Source of the DNA: Epiperipatus broadwayi
Lineage: Eukaryota > Onychophora > Udeonychophora > Euonychophora > Peripatidae
Reading direction: 5' to 3'
NCBI GenBank assembly: GCA_028023455.1
Contig: JAQFVV010000456.1
Location: forward strand, 494,698 to 558,697
Length of the DNA: 64,000 bases
In this document: positions 47,936-58,245 of the stretch, in pieces
Numbering within the stretch: the first letter of the stretch is position 1
Layout of the letters: each line of letters begins with the position of its first letter
Translations under genes and position numbers: made by a program
Notes under the pieces: model-generated
What the model saw: the letters and a program-made list of their open reading frames with translations, nothing else
Told to the model about the DNA's origin: nothing
Database searches by the model: none

Positions 47936-48420
47936 CAAAAAAGAGATTCATATATATAGAAGTAAACGGAACATTGGGTGTAAGTTAATTTATAATAATA
48001 GCAAGGAAAGTAGTTTATTCTTTAAGACTCAAACAGGATCTTTAGTAACAAGATAATATACACGTAAATGGAAAAATATGGGTGATTTAGTCTGCAAATT
48101 ATGTAAGGAAGACATATAAAATATTAGGCATCTGTTAATTGAGTGTAAATGGTTGAAAGCCAAAAGGGTACAAGTAATAAAGTTATGGAAGAATAAATAT
48201 GAACAAAGTGATTATACAGAAAGTGGGTTATTGGTTTTTATGCTGGGTTTGGGAAAAGATAAGGGGGATTTAGATATAACGGCCATAGAGTTGACAAAGA
48301 TTATGTTGTGGAAATGGGATGGAACAGATTATGGGAAAACTTAGGGTGGGGAATGGAAAGGGAAGGCAAAGTGACTAACAGGTTTCTCTGGGAATAGGTG
48401 CTGAGAGATTCCTGCTGACT
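47936..48420 (+). mobile_element. 3' fragment of the same LINE family as 31.0-33.4 kb
   Basis: Matches 32870-33330 nearly base for base. Shared features are TATATATAGAAGTAAACGGAA, the zinc-finger segment GDLVCKLCKED...NIRHLLIECKWLK, then KLWKNKYEQSDYTESG and LTKIMLWKWDGTDYGKT. It lacks one of the stops seen in the longer copy (ESG here, ES-stop there) but has its own. It ends near GAGAGATTCCTGCTGACTGA, about where the longer copy ends. It is a heavily 5'-truncated insertion in the hAT. Confidence 0.85.
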
Positions 48421-48439
48421 GAGAGATTCCCAAAATGTC

Positions 48440-50239
48440 CCACAATAGACAAAAATGTAATATTCACTCTTTTCAAGACTCTTGAACAAAGGAATATGGA
48501 TTTGTGCAGCAAAAAGATTATGCTGTGTGTACATTGTGCTGTGAAAGTATTGTGTCATACTTCAAATGTACAAAGACATTATCAAACTAAACATGTGTTC
48601 ATGTTTAAAAACTCAGATGAGAAAAGTGAAGCTATAAAAAGAGCTGTTTCTGCCTTTAAGAAACAAACTACTTATTTTATTCAAATACCGAATGTAGTTA
48701 TACAATTGCTCATTGTGTGGCTTCAAAAGGCAAACCTTTCACAGATAGACAATTCAACAAAGAAACGTTTTTGAAAAGTGTTGAAATTTTATTCAGCGTT
48801 CTACCAAATAAGCAAACAATATTGTCTCGAATTTGAAAAATGCCAGCTTCTGCAAGATCAATTCAAAGCAGAATAACTGACATGGCTGAAGATGTAATAA
48901 CAAAACAAAAACCAGTTTAATAACAAAACGAAAACCAGTTTACAACAAGCTGTTGCATCTGTGTTGCTGTTGATAAAAGCACTGATGTAAATGGTGTGGT
49001 GCACCTAGCAATAATTGCACGATATTGTGACAACAATCATATTTATGAAGAAATTGTATTGCTTGATTCCTCTTACTGGTACAACAAAGGGACATGATAT
49101 TTTTACTGCATTTTTTAATTATTTTGAAAATCAGAAAATTAACATAAATAAAATATTTAGTGTTATTACTAATGCCAGCTGTGTAATGATCAGAAAGGAA
49201 ATGGAATTTGTTAAACTTCTTGAAAATCATGTTAAAACATTGAGTATTGAGTTTCCACTGCATTATACACCAGAAAAATTTAGTTGCAAAAATCTCATCA
49301 CAATGCTTGAATTCTATAATGGACACTGTCCTTAAAATAATTAATTTCATAGTTTCTCATTCTTCATTAACACATAGACAATTTAAATACCTTTTGCAAG
49401 AAATGAATAGTGCATATGTAGACCTCCCTCTATACAGCAATGTTCATTGGATTAGTCATGGTAATATCTTAAACAGGTTTTTTTCCTGATGAAAAAGAAC
49501 ATTATCTGGAAATAAATGATGAAGACTTGTTATGCAAATTGATGTTTCTGACTGATATAACTCAACACCTGAATGAGTTAAACTTGCATTTGTGAGGGAA
49601 GACTCAAACAGTACTAGTACTTTTTGAATATTGGAAAGAATTTGCATCAAAATTAGATATATTTTGGCATGATATTACCACAACACCTACAAGTACTTTC
49701 CAAATGTAAAGGCCCATGCAAATCAATTTAACATTAACAAAGATGAACTTCGAAAATACATTGAAACTCTCAAAGAAGAATTTTCCAAATGATGTAAAGA
49801 CTTCCAAATACACACACCCATATTTCCTTTCCTCATCAAACCTGACTTAATTGATTTAAAGATAATTTCATTTGATTTATCTTTTTTTGAGTGGATGGAT
49901 ATTGATAGTTTTGAAAAGGAATTAATCGAATTAATGTCATCAGAATTGTGGAAAACTAAATTTTTAGAATTGCGGAAAACTCTTGAAGGGAACTGTCTAG
50001 AAAAATCAGCTGTCATTCTCAATTAATCTTTGGAAAAAACTACTTGTGCTCTGCTTTCAGCATTTGGTTCAAATTACTTATGTAAACAAATTTTCTCATA
50101 TATGAAAAATATTTTGAGTTCACAAAGAAGTTGCCTAACACCTGAACATTCAGAAGCATGCATGAAGCTAAAAGTGACCAATTACATATCTGACATTGAA
50201 CAATTGAGCAAAGAGGTACAAGAGCAAGGTTCGCATTAG
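48440..50239 (+). pseudogene. Buster/ZBED5-like hAT transposase, frameshifted
   Basis: The protein can be followed through several frames. A BED finger near 48520-48600 has LCVHCAVKVLCHTSNVQRHY plus QTKH, that is CxxC...HxxxxH. FKNSDEKSEAIKRAVSAFKKQ follows. From about 48835 comes the catalytic-domain start with MPASA-SI---ITDMAEDV and, near 48950, VAVDKSTDVNG-VHLAIIARY, the hAT motif with the first acidic residue. Around 49080-49330 are GTTKGHDIFTAFFNYFENQK and the CIIHQ-NLVAK motif. LPLYSNVHWISHGNILNRF follows at 49430-49480. The C-terminal dimerisation region is at 50030-50239 with AFGSNYLCKQIFSYMKNI and LTPEHSEACMKLKVTNYI. The gene is inactive, with at least four frameshifts and several stops. 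It resembles the source of vertebrate ZBED5-like domesticated genes. Confidence 0.8.
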
Positions 50240-50460
50240 TTTATTTTAATAATAAAAAATGGCTAATCATATTAGACTTCATAATATTTTTTTCTTATTT
50301 AAATTATATATTTTATGTAGGTAAAAAGTTGTAATTTATAATTTGTAATATAATTTTTAAGAAGCATGTTAAAAATTACAAATTTTAAAAAAGGTAATTT
50401 TCACATGATTCTAAGTATTTTAAAATATTGAATGACCAATAATATAAGATCCAGTTATAA

Positions 50461-51310
50461 TGGACTTCAAAGCTGGTAGGTTTGTCATTATGAAAGGAGA
50501 TGAATTCAAAGAGAAAATGGATAGGGAATTAAATAATGGTAAATATATATTTTTAGATAAAGATCCAGGTAATTTGATTAAAAGAAAATTGATAGATATT
50601 ATGAAGAAAATTATTAATTTAAAATTTTTAATAGAGTAGATTATTTAAAATGCTATCCAAATGATTTCATATCAGCTAAGATGTTTGTGAATATTAAAAC
50701 TCATAAAGATGGTTTTCCTTTAAGATTTATTTTTGATTTTACAGGTAGTGTTGTAGAGGGTGATTCTTGAATAATTTTTTAAAACAATTTGTTGATTTTG
50801 GTTATTACACAGTTTCTTCTTCTTTTGAGGCATTTGATAAGATTAATAATTTTAAAATGGAAAATAATTGGGTATTTGGCAGTTTAGATGTTAAAAATAT
50901 GCATCAGTCTGTTAGTAGGTTAAGCAGTATTGATGTTCTTATGTCTGTTGTTTTTTTATTAGGAAAAGAGTTCTTTATCAAAAAATAAAATTAAAGTAAT
51001 TAAAGATTTGTTTTTGTTATTGGAAGATTCTATGTATTTTACTTATAAAGGTAATTTTTATAAGATTAAGGAAGGGTGGATAATAGGTTATATTATTTCT
51101 CCTTTAGTATGTTCAGTTTATATTAATTATATGGAAGAGGAAATTATTATTAAAAAAATTGTTTATATGTAAAGTTATTTTTCAGATATGTTGATGATTG
51201 TTTATTTGTAGTTGAGAATGATAAATTGAAGGAATTTGTAAATGGGCTTAATTGTTTTGATCCTTCTATAAAATTTGTGTTAGAAGGAGGGGGGTTAGAT
51301 TTTGGTAAGT
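50461..51310 (+). pseudogene. PLE reverse transcriptase N-terminal and palm part
   Basis: MDFKAGRFVIMKGDEFKEKM is a PLE/telomerase-like N-terminal region. KMFVNIKTHKDGFPLRFIFD (near 50690) matches the PK-HK---P-RPI motif. ENNWVFGSLDVKNMHQSV (50860-50915) is motif A, with D kept. A degraded motif B region follows at about 51050-51120, and FRYVDDCLFVV (about 51182-51214) is motif C with both aspartates present. Several stops and frameshifts occur, notably around 50636, 50768, 50986 and 51170. The living enzyme would copy element RNA into DNA at a nick. Confidence 0.75.
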
Positions 51311-51327
51311 AAAATTTTTTAGATCTT

Positions 51328-52107
51328 TTGGTGATTAGAAATATAGAAACTAATTGTTTATTGTACAGTCATTTAGTTAAAAGCAAAGAATTAAGATCTA
51401 TAATTAAACCTGATAGCTATCAGTCTGTATCTCATAAAGTGGCTGCTTTAAGGAATTATTGTCATAGGAATAATAAATTAAATAATTCTAGTAGGGTAGC
51501 TTTGTTTCAGAAATGTCAATTTTATAAAGATTACCTGAGGGTTGGTTACTCTGATAAATTTGTTAAAAGTATTTTATTTAATAGTAATATTTGTAAGGAT
51601 GTAAAGGATAAAGAAAAATATGATTTTATTTCTTTGCCAATTAAATTGTCTTCTTATAAAATTGTATGTAGAAATAGTAAATTATTTGGAAATAAGAAAA
51701 TTGCTTGGAAAAGGGGTGTTACATTGAATAATTTATTAAATAATACAAAAGAAATTTTTGATAGAAAGACTATTCTTGGTGTAGTATATTTTATCCCTTG
51801 TTTATTTTGTAAGGGGGTCTGCATAGGTCAGAGTAGTTTGAGTTTAAATGAAAGGATAAAGGTTCATAAAGGTAGAATTAAAAATAGATATCTTAATTCT
51901 GCTTTGTATGTCCATAAAAATGATACAGGCCACACTATTAATTTTGATGAAGCTAATGTTGTCTTCTTTGAGAGAAATGAAATCAAAAGAAGAATTAAAG
52001 AATCTTTATTATTGAAAATTTATTATTCTGATGCAATTAACTTATTTAAGCATTCTTTTAATATTAAGGGTGGATGGGAAGTGAATGGATTTGTGGGTAA
52101 TGGTTAA
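51328..52107 (+). pseudogene. PLE reverse transcriptase C-terminus and GIY-YIG endonuclease
   Basis: This is a 259-codon open frame, the longest PLE segment in the window. It starts just after a FLDLLV motif (51318-51335), with one stop breaking the link to the palm. LLYSHLVKSKELRSIIKPDSYQ, then VAALRNYCHRNNKL, match the thumb. From about residue 146 comes the endonuclease: ILGVVYFIPCLFCKGVCIGQSS, the IY-I-C--C---YIG signature with Y changed to C in YIG. LNERIKVHKGRI and HKNDTGHTINFDEANVVF (H---GH-I-F) follow, then RRIKESLLLKI. It ends at a normal stop with FNIKGGWEVNGF. The Y-to-C change probably lowers or abolishes nicking. Confidence 0.75.
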
Positions 52108-52417
52108 TATTATATATATTGTATAGTTTTTGTAGTTCTTTATATTTGAAAAGTCTGCTTGTAGCAGTGAAACCTTTGGTTGTGTTTTAATATTATTTTT
52201 ATGCTGGTCTAGTTGAATTTTGGATTTGGGGTAATTTTAATTATATACTATAATATTATACATTACTTTGAAGCCCATTATAGCTGAACCAATTTTGATA
52301 ATATAATATAAGATTAGTAAAATCATGGCAGCATGTGGAATAACATTGTAACATAGGTTTGGCACAACACTACTAAAAGGTTACTGACCCCTAGTCTCAT
52401 GCATTTCTATAGATACA

Positions 52418-52936
52418 ATGAACAAATGCACATCCATACAGAATGCCCACACTGCTATACAACATGTACATTTCCAATTGGATCAGACATATAAAGGCTG
52501 TATGTTTGAAATTAAAAAGACAGCCAATATAAGAATGAAAAAATCCAATCCAAAAAGCAGCAAAAGCAATTATAAGAAAAACAAACAAGTTGCCTGTATA
52601 AATCATATTAAAGATGATCAGTCTGGATTTATACATAGTATTATAATTAATAATATACCAGTTATGATGGAATTGAACACAGGGTCTGCAATGTCTATTG
52701 ATTCGAAAAAGACTTTGGCTATCATTAATAAAAATAATAAATATAAGCTGCATTCTAGCAGCAAGTCAATCTCAGATTATCATGGCAACAAAATTAAAAT
52801 GTTGGGCCAAACAACAGTTAAAATTACTATGCCTAATAAGACTATATACTTATCACTGGTAGTGGCATCAGGTAATCATAATAATTTATTAGACTGTGAT
52901 TGGTTCAGTTACTTAGGCTTTGCAGTGACAAAATAA
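52418..52936 (+). pseudogene. Ty3/gypsy aspartic protease with Gag zinc-knuckle remnant
   Basis: The first 60 residues are the decayed nucleocapsid; in another frame CPHCYTTC and WIRHIKAVCLKLK reflect C--C----GHIK--C knuckles. HSIIINNIPVMMELNTGSAM follows, the LDTGSA active-site motif with the catalytic aspartate replaced by asparagine at residue 87. LGQTTVKITMPNKTIYLSLVV (flap region) and NNLLDCDWFSYLG (the LLG-DW motif with G to C) follow. The protease would cut the Gag-Pol precursor. The D-to-N change makes it inactive. The frame stops at 52934-52936; the reverse transcriptase that should follow is missing. Confidence 0.8.
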
Positions 52937-53109
52937 CCAGGTCACAACATTAAGAAAAATGAATACAGGAAACTGGAACATAAAGGATTGCCAGAATACT
53001 GCTAGCACAGTACTCCATACTAAGTACAGCAACAGAAAAAGATAAAACAGCTCAGTGGCCTAAACCTAAACTGTCAACCCTGAAACCTCATCCAAACTGT
53101 GGTAAAAAA

Positions 53110-53465
53110 AGACTATAAAATGCAAATAGGCATTCAGGTGTGATTCAGAATATACAATGGATCCACAAAATGGACTCCAGTAATGATTACACAACTGAAA
53201 TGACTCTACGCTGTAGTAGTTCAACCAGCCAATGATTATCAACATCATTACCACCTAAACCAACTGAGACTGAATCACACAGAAACAAGTACATCAAGCA
53301 AACTTATTGACTACCAAACTGAAGACAGCAACAACTCAAGCAAAGATCTAGGAACAAGACCATCAAACAAGTATTATGAACAAGACAAGAACAGCAATAA
53401 ATCTGAGAAACCAATAAAGTGGACAACACATTGTCCAGCTCATCTTGATGACTATGTTCTCCAGG
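53110..53465 (+). pseudogene. Ty3/gypsy integrase C-terminal remnant
   Basis: Translation gives FRIYNGSTKWTPVMITQLK, corresponding to the V-V-----KW-PG-I-----P--Y-V-- (GPY/F-like) module at the end of gypsy integrases. NDYQHHYHLNQLRLN follows (the W-RH-DQLR position). A polar tail includes KPIKWTTHCPAHLDDYVLQG. One stop interrupts it after residue 8. The integrase catalytic core, RNase H and reverse transcriptase are absent, so a deletion of roughly the whole pol centre joined protease to this tail. Confidence 0.7.
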
Positions 53466-53488
53466 GCTAAATTTAGTCAGAGGTGAAA

Positions 53489-54280
53489 TGTCATATTTGA
53501 TCTTACCTTCAGAAGTGGTCTAATCCTGATTCCTTCCTTATCTAATTGGCTTGAGCACTCATTGTCACTGACCAATGTGAAAGCATGTGGATAATCAATA
53601 TATAAACATAGCCAAGCCAAAGTGTAGAACATAAGTATGGACAATGTGTAAACTTGTGTATGAAATCTTACTATTGGTTAATACAGGCCATTAGGCAATG
53701 ATGCTCTCTGTATATATAAACATAGCCAAGCCAAAGGGCAAAACATAAGTATGGACAATGTGTAAACTTATGTATAAAATCCTACCATTGGTTAGTACAG
53801 GCAATTAGGCAATGATACTCTCTGAATCTGATTTCTGGCAGCAAGACGGGATCTGGCAGTAAATAGTCAGTGTGTTTGGAGGCAAACATTGTAGAGAGTG
53901 AGATAATATCTATCTAATATGTATGACTGGACACGCTCTCTATTGAAATCACTTTCAACTGTGAAGGTTTTTCTACTATAGTCATTATCAATACATCTAC
54001 ATAATGAGGCAATCCATGATAGGAATAGAAGCTTTTATGACTATAGCCTCAAGTCAAGCTGTCCAGTACAGCCAGAAGAGTGTTGATTAGAACTCATGAA
54101 AAAAGCTAATATACAGTTGGAAATGAGTTCAGTTATTCCAGCACTACATACCCAGCACTGATGAAGTTCATATGTATGGAAGTATATTTATTGATTTATA
54201 TTAAGTGAACTTTAAGTGCTCATATTTTTGATATTACTGTGAGTTTGGATCAGAAACCTACAACTTGGCCAAACACAACA
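53489..54280 (+). repeat. 3' LTR of Ty3/gypsy element with internal duplication
   Basis: Starts TGTCATATTTGATCTTACCT and ends ...CCAAACACAACA. It is about 130 bp longer than the 5' LTR because the segment ATAAACATAGCCAAGCCAAA through GCTCTCTG is duplicated in tandem (53601-53710 and 53716-53825). A purine-rich AGAGGTGAAA lies directly upstream at 53480-53488, a possible polypurine tract. AGAAT at 54281-54285 is the presumed target duplication. Confidence 0.85.
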
Positions 54281-55879
54281 AGAATAAAAGACAATAATCT
54301 TAGTTGGTACATCTAAATAAAAATGTTATTCTCAATCAGTTATTTAATATCTGTGCAATTAGAAAAAAACTGTATTAACTATAAAGATTACCTTGGCAAC
54401 AGATTGCTGATTCTATGATTTGGGTGTTATTATGTGATATATATAAATATATTGTGAAAAAATTATTTTCTAACTTGGTGTGCACTGTAATATTTTAATA
54501 CAATACCCTTTGGCATCTGGGCTTAAGTTAGTAAATTGAAATGAAATCACATTTAATTCCCAGCTATTTTATGGCTGTGCAAACAGGTTATAATTTTGGA
54601 AAGTATGAATTTAAAAATATTGGTGTAATGATCATGGAGCCCCAATTATATTAGTTTATAATCCAATTTACAATGGCAGGTAATTGCTTATCATTTTAAT
54701 AACCTTGTAAATAAACAACAAACTGCAATATGCATAAATAAATGAAACAGCACTAAATTAATTTGAAATATAGTCAGATATAAATGCACTGGGATACTTA
54801 AATTCAATCTCCAATAATGCAAAGAACAATATTTCCAAACGAGTATATGGTTGCCTAAATGGACCATAACCTCAACAAATGACTTTTACATCAGCATAAA
54901 TATTTACATAGCTTCATATAAATCAGCTTATAGTCTAATTTACAAAGACAAAGTCAAGTGCTACTCATTTTAATAGACTTGTAAACAAAAATAAATAAAT
55001 AAATCATTGTATATGTAAATTAAATAAAACAGCATCAGATAATATAAGAAGAGATGATTATCACTCTGACTCATTTGATACAGTTTGATTTATCTCAACT
55101 CTGCACTTGTAAATTAGATTATAAACTGATTTGAATAACTCTGTGTGGACATCTTTTATGATATAAAATTCTGTCCATCAGTACTGTAATCTGTTTAGGA
55201 ATTTATTGTAAATTGCATCACAGACTTAGTATTTGAAAATGCTGAATTAAACATTACAACATATTTAAACTAGAAGTTTATTTCTCTGATTATATTTTAC
55301 ATTATTAGATGCTGTTTAATTTATCTTATATATTTAAACAGTGGGAATTAATAAATTATATCCATGTAACCAAACAAAGAGATCTTGAACTTTGATATTG
55401 CCTAAAAACAGTCATGATGGTCTTGAGATTAAACAAATTTTTTCTGTTAAGTTATATAATAGCTCTGCTTTAATCTGGGTTTAGATGGAAGTAAAAGGAG
55501 ATCCCTTTTTACTCCTAACCAAGTTGTTATTAGGGTTTAAATGCAGACAGTTTTTTAATAGACATGATAACACAGAAGTTTATATCTTTTCTTACATCAT
55601 GAAATTTTTTTTCTCCAGAGAGTTGTTTACGTTAAATGAAATATTTTCATTGATTTAATATGATGTAAACAAAGAGATTTAAGAAATTACATTCATATAA
55701 ACAAATAGAGATAACTTTAGCTTTGATGCTGCCAGAAAGCCATTAATTAATGATTGACAGTTCTGAGACTAAACAAGTTTTCTCCAGTAACTTTTATAAT
55801 AAATTTATTATCTTGACTTCTAATCCAAAATAGCTATTTTTATAGGTATGAGAAATGCAGAAATCTCATATATATATAA
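54281..55879. repeat. Diverged direct repeats in otherwise unrecognised AT-rich sequence
   Basis: A block with TTATAATC-AATTTACAA-G-CA followed by CATTTTAATA-ACTTGTAAA-AAACAA occurs at 54657-54760 and 54929-55040. Its first part recurs inverted at 55105-55135. Another block (ATA-CCATGTAACCAAACAAAGAGAT...GAGATTAAACAA) at 55358-55475 is matched at 55695-55800. No coding signal is seen. This may be the remains of one or two dispersed repeats. Confidence 0.45.
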
Positions 55880-56049
55880 AATTTAACGGTAAATACAATA
55901 TTATAGTTTAAATTCTTTTGTAGTGCTTTCGATTACATGGTAATCCTCGTCAGCTTTAACTGAATTTCAAATTTTTTAAACTTAATGTTACATATATTTC
56001 CATAAGATGTGTATGGCCATATTTGCAACTTGCCTATTAATAACATCAT

Positions 56050-57056
56050 TCTTTTATTTATCATTCAAAATTGCCTCTTTAATTTTCCTTTTTTTATGAT
56101 TTCTTTCTTCCATTAATATTTTTATTTCACTACTATTAAATGTAAATCTATAATTACAGGTCTTTTGTGGTCATCTTCCATTAATATTTTTATTTCACTA
56201 CTATTAAATGTAAATCTATAATTACAAGTCTTTTCATGGTCAAAGAATACTGAAGCTGTAATAAATTGACTATTTGCATTATTTTTAATTCGATTATATA
56301 ATAATTGATGCTCCTTCAATCTTTTCTCCACAGAACATATTGATTCACCAATATATAATTATATATATATAATTTCCGACATCCAAATGAAATCTGATAA
56401 ATTATATTACTTCTTTGCAGTTTAGGAATTATACTCTTAGAATTATTAATCAATCGATTAATATTCAGAGAAACACAAAATGAAATATTATACTTTTTTT
56501 AAAATGTATTCTTAATTAATTTAGATTGCATGTTATTTATAAATGGCATAGATATCCATTTTTTATTATCTGAAGTAACACTGCAAACACTCTTATTATT
56601 AAATGAATTTACTGTATGCAAGATTTGGTTTTTTATCATAACCAACCTTTAAAAGTTCATTAGCAAAGAGTTCAATATTTAAAATTTTATCACTTTTATA
56701 TTTACATAATTTATCATTGCGATGCAAAAATGATTTCAGACTTGCCATTTTATGTATCATTGGAACACATGATTTAAAATGAATATATATCCTCTTTCTC
56801 CAATAGGTTTGAAAATTAATTTATAATTTAAATCAGTAACATTTCTAAATATTTGTAAATCCAAAAATTTCATTTTTCTATTTTGTTCATTCTCAATAGT
56901 CCATTTTAAATTGTTTAAATTATTCAGATTATGTAAAAGAACCTCAATAATATCTTTAGGACCACAAACAAAAACATCATCAACATATCTAGTATAAATT
57001 TTAATATCTTCAAAATTATAAGAATTAAATGTAATATCTTCATATTTTAACAATGT
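56050..57056 (-). pseudogene. PLE reverse transcriptase palm and GIY-YIG domain, left copy
   Basis: The open part at 57053-56757 has YEDITFNSYNFEDIKIYTRY followed by VDDVFVCGPK: motif C RYVDDVF with both aspartates intact. WTIENEQNRKMKFLDLQIFR follows (FLDL motif). After a frameshift near 56770 the linker is degraded. The endonuclease at 56330-56122 keeps SVEKRLKEHQLLYN and ITASVFFDHEKTCNYRF, with a decayed YIGES just upstream at about 56345. Motifs upstream of the palm are missing owing to 5' truncation. It would have provided reverse transcription and nicking in the intact element. Confidence 0.75.
56109..56238 (-). repeat. Tandem 66-bp duplication in the left PLE copy
   Basis: TTCCATTAATATTTTTATTT through TCTATAATTACA is present twice in a row (56109-56160 and 56176-56226, with linking GGTCTTTTGTGGTCATC). 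The right PLE copy has it once. The duplication happened after the two copies formed, within the endonuclease coding region (residues FTFNSSEIKILMEE). Confidence 0.8.
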
Positions 57057-57069
57057 AAAATTATCCCAT

Positions 57070-58245
57070 TGAATCTGTAAATTTAATTAAAATTGAACTA
57101 ATTAATATGTCTGTAAATAAACATTTAATAAATTTTATTATTGAATCACTAAAATTTACAAGTGATAATATTATTGCAACATATAATGATGGGTTTTATA
57201 AAATGAGTAAAGGATGGCCAATATGATTACCTATGGTAGCACAAATTTGTAATTTTACTTTACCAAAATATGAAGATATTATATTTAATTCTTATAATTT
57301 TGAAGAAATTAAAATTTATACTAGATATGTTAATGATGTTTTTGTTTGTGGTCCTAAAGTCCATATTGAGGTTTTTTTATATGATCTGAATAATTTAAAC
57401 GATTTAAAATGGACTATTGAGAATGAACAAAATGGAAAAATAAAATTGTTGGATTTACAAATATTTAGAGATTCTACTGATTCAAATTATAAATTAATTT
57501 TCAAACCTATTGGAGAAAGAGGATATATTGATTTTAAATCATGTGTTCCAATGATACATAAAATGACAAGTCTGAAATCAATTTTGCATCGCAATGATAA
57601 ATTATGTAAATATAAAAGTGATAAATTTTTAAATATTGAACTCTTTGCTAATGAACTTTTAAAGGTTGGTTATGATAAAAACCAAATTTTGCATACAGTA
57701 AATTCATTTAATAATAAGAAGAGTGTTTGCAGTGTTACTTTATATAATAAAAAATGGATATCTATGCCATTTATAAATAATATGCAATCTAAATTAAGAA
57801 TATATTTAAAGAAAAGTATAATATTTCATTTTGTGTTCCTCCAAATATTAATCGATTGATTAATAATTCTAAGAGTATAATTCCTAAATTGCAAAGAAGT
57901 AATATAATTTATCAGATTTTATGTGGATGTCAGAAATTATATATCGATGAATCGAGATGTTCTGTGGAGAAAAGATTGAAGGAGCATCAATTATTATATA
58001 ATTGAATTAAAAATAATGCAAATAGTCAATTTAATACAGCTTCAGTATTCTTTGACCATGAAAAGGCTTGTAATTATAGATTTACATTTAATAGTAGTGA
58101 AATAAAATATTAATGGAAGAAAGAAATCATAAAAAGATGAAAATTAAAGAGGCAATTTTGATTGATAAATATAAGAATGATGTTATTAATAGGCAAGTTG
58201 CAAATATGGCCATGCACAAGTTATGAAAATATATGTAACATGAAG
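57070..58245 (+). pseudogene. PLE reverse transcriptase palm and GIY-YIG domain, right copy
   Basis: LINFIIESLKFTSDNIIATYND begins the recognisable part. FYKMSKGWPI-LPMVAQI follows, the F-Q--G--MGSPLSP--A motif B with G-S lost. The open frame 57233-57859 has TRYVNDVFVCGPK, so the second catalytic position reads YVND instead of YVDD. LLDLQIFR and a long thumb region follow (MTSLKSILHRNDKLCKYKS). The endonuclease at about 57895-58130 shows NIIYQILCGCQKLYIDESRC (GIY-YIG with G to D), then SVEKRLKEHQLLYN and FFDHEKACNYRFTFNSSE. Both enzymatic sites are therefore damaged. Confidence 0.75.

Larger units (their letters stand above)
50446..52290 (+). mobile_element. Penelope-like element, nearly full coding length, decayed
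   Basis: Coding sequence runs from an N-terminal region before the reverse transcriptase to a C-terminal GIY-YIG domain. CAGTTATAATGGACTTCAAAG at the left (50451-50471) recurs as a reverse complement with a few changes at 52265-52287. This may mark short inverted ends of the element. It sits in the 3' noncoding part of the hAT. It is a different PLE family from those at 42 kb and 56-58 kb. Confidence 0.7.
47573..52393 (+). mobile_element. Buster-type hAT DNA transposon with nested LINE and PLE
   Basis: The left end CAGGGGTCGGCAACCTAT and right end AGGTTACTGACCCCTA form a 16-bp terminal inverted repeat with two or three mismatches. Flanking 8-mers GTCTAATG (47565-47572) and GTCTCATG (52394-52401) agree at seven of eight positions, a typical hAT target duplication. 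A transposase remnant runs from about 48450 to 50240. A LINE fragment lies at 47936-48420 and a PLE at about 50446-52290. The insertion is in gypsy gag, so the hAT is younger than the gypsy element and older than the LINE and PLE inside it. Confidence 0.85.
45790..54280 (+). mobile_element. Ty3/gypsy LTR retrotransposon, internally deleted, with nested insertions
   Basis: The element has two LTRs, a Gag remnant at 47006-47560, a protease remnant at 52418-52936 and a C-terminal integrase remnant at about 53110-53465. There is no reverse transcriptase, RNase H or integrase core. A 4.8-kb hAT transposon at 47573-52393 splits gag from the protease. Removing the hAT and one copy of its 8-bp target duplication brings the end of Gag and the zinc-knuckle region back together. 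The order Gag, protease, integrase C-terminus identifies Ty3/gypsy. The loss of reverse transcriptase predates or follows the hAT insertion; the sequence does not tell which. Confidence 0.85.

Noticed and set aside
47573-52393. hAT, LINE and PLE frames within this interval as host genes
   Set aside because: All carry multiple frameshifts or stops and match transposon protein families in order.
54140-54175. CTGATGAAGTTCATATGTAT in the gypsy 3' LTR as a hammerhead candidate
   Set aside because: GAAG replaces GAAA, there is no helix I, and the matching position in the 5' LTR lacks the core box (ATTAATGAAG).
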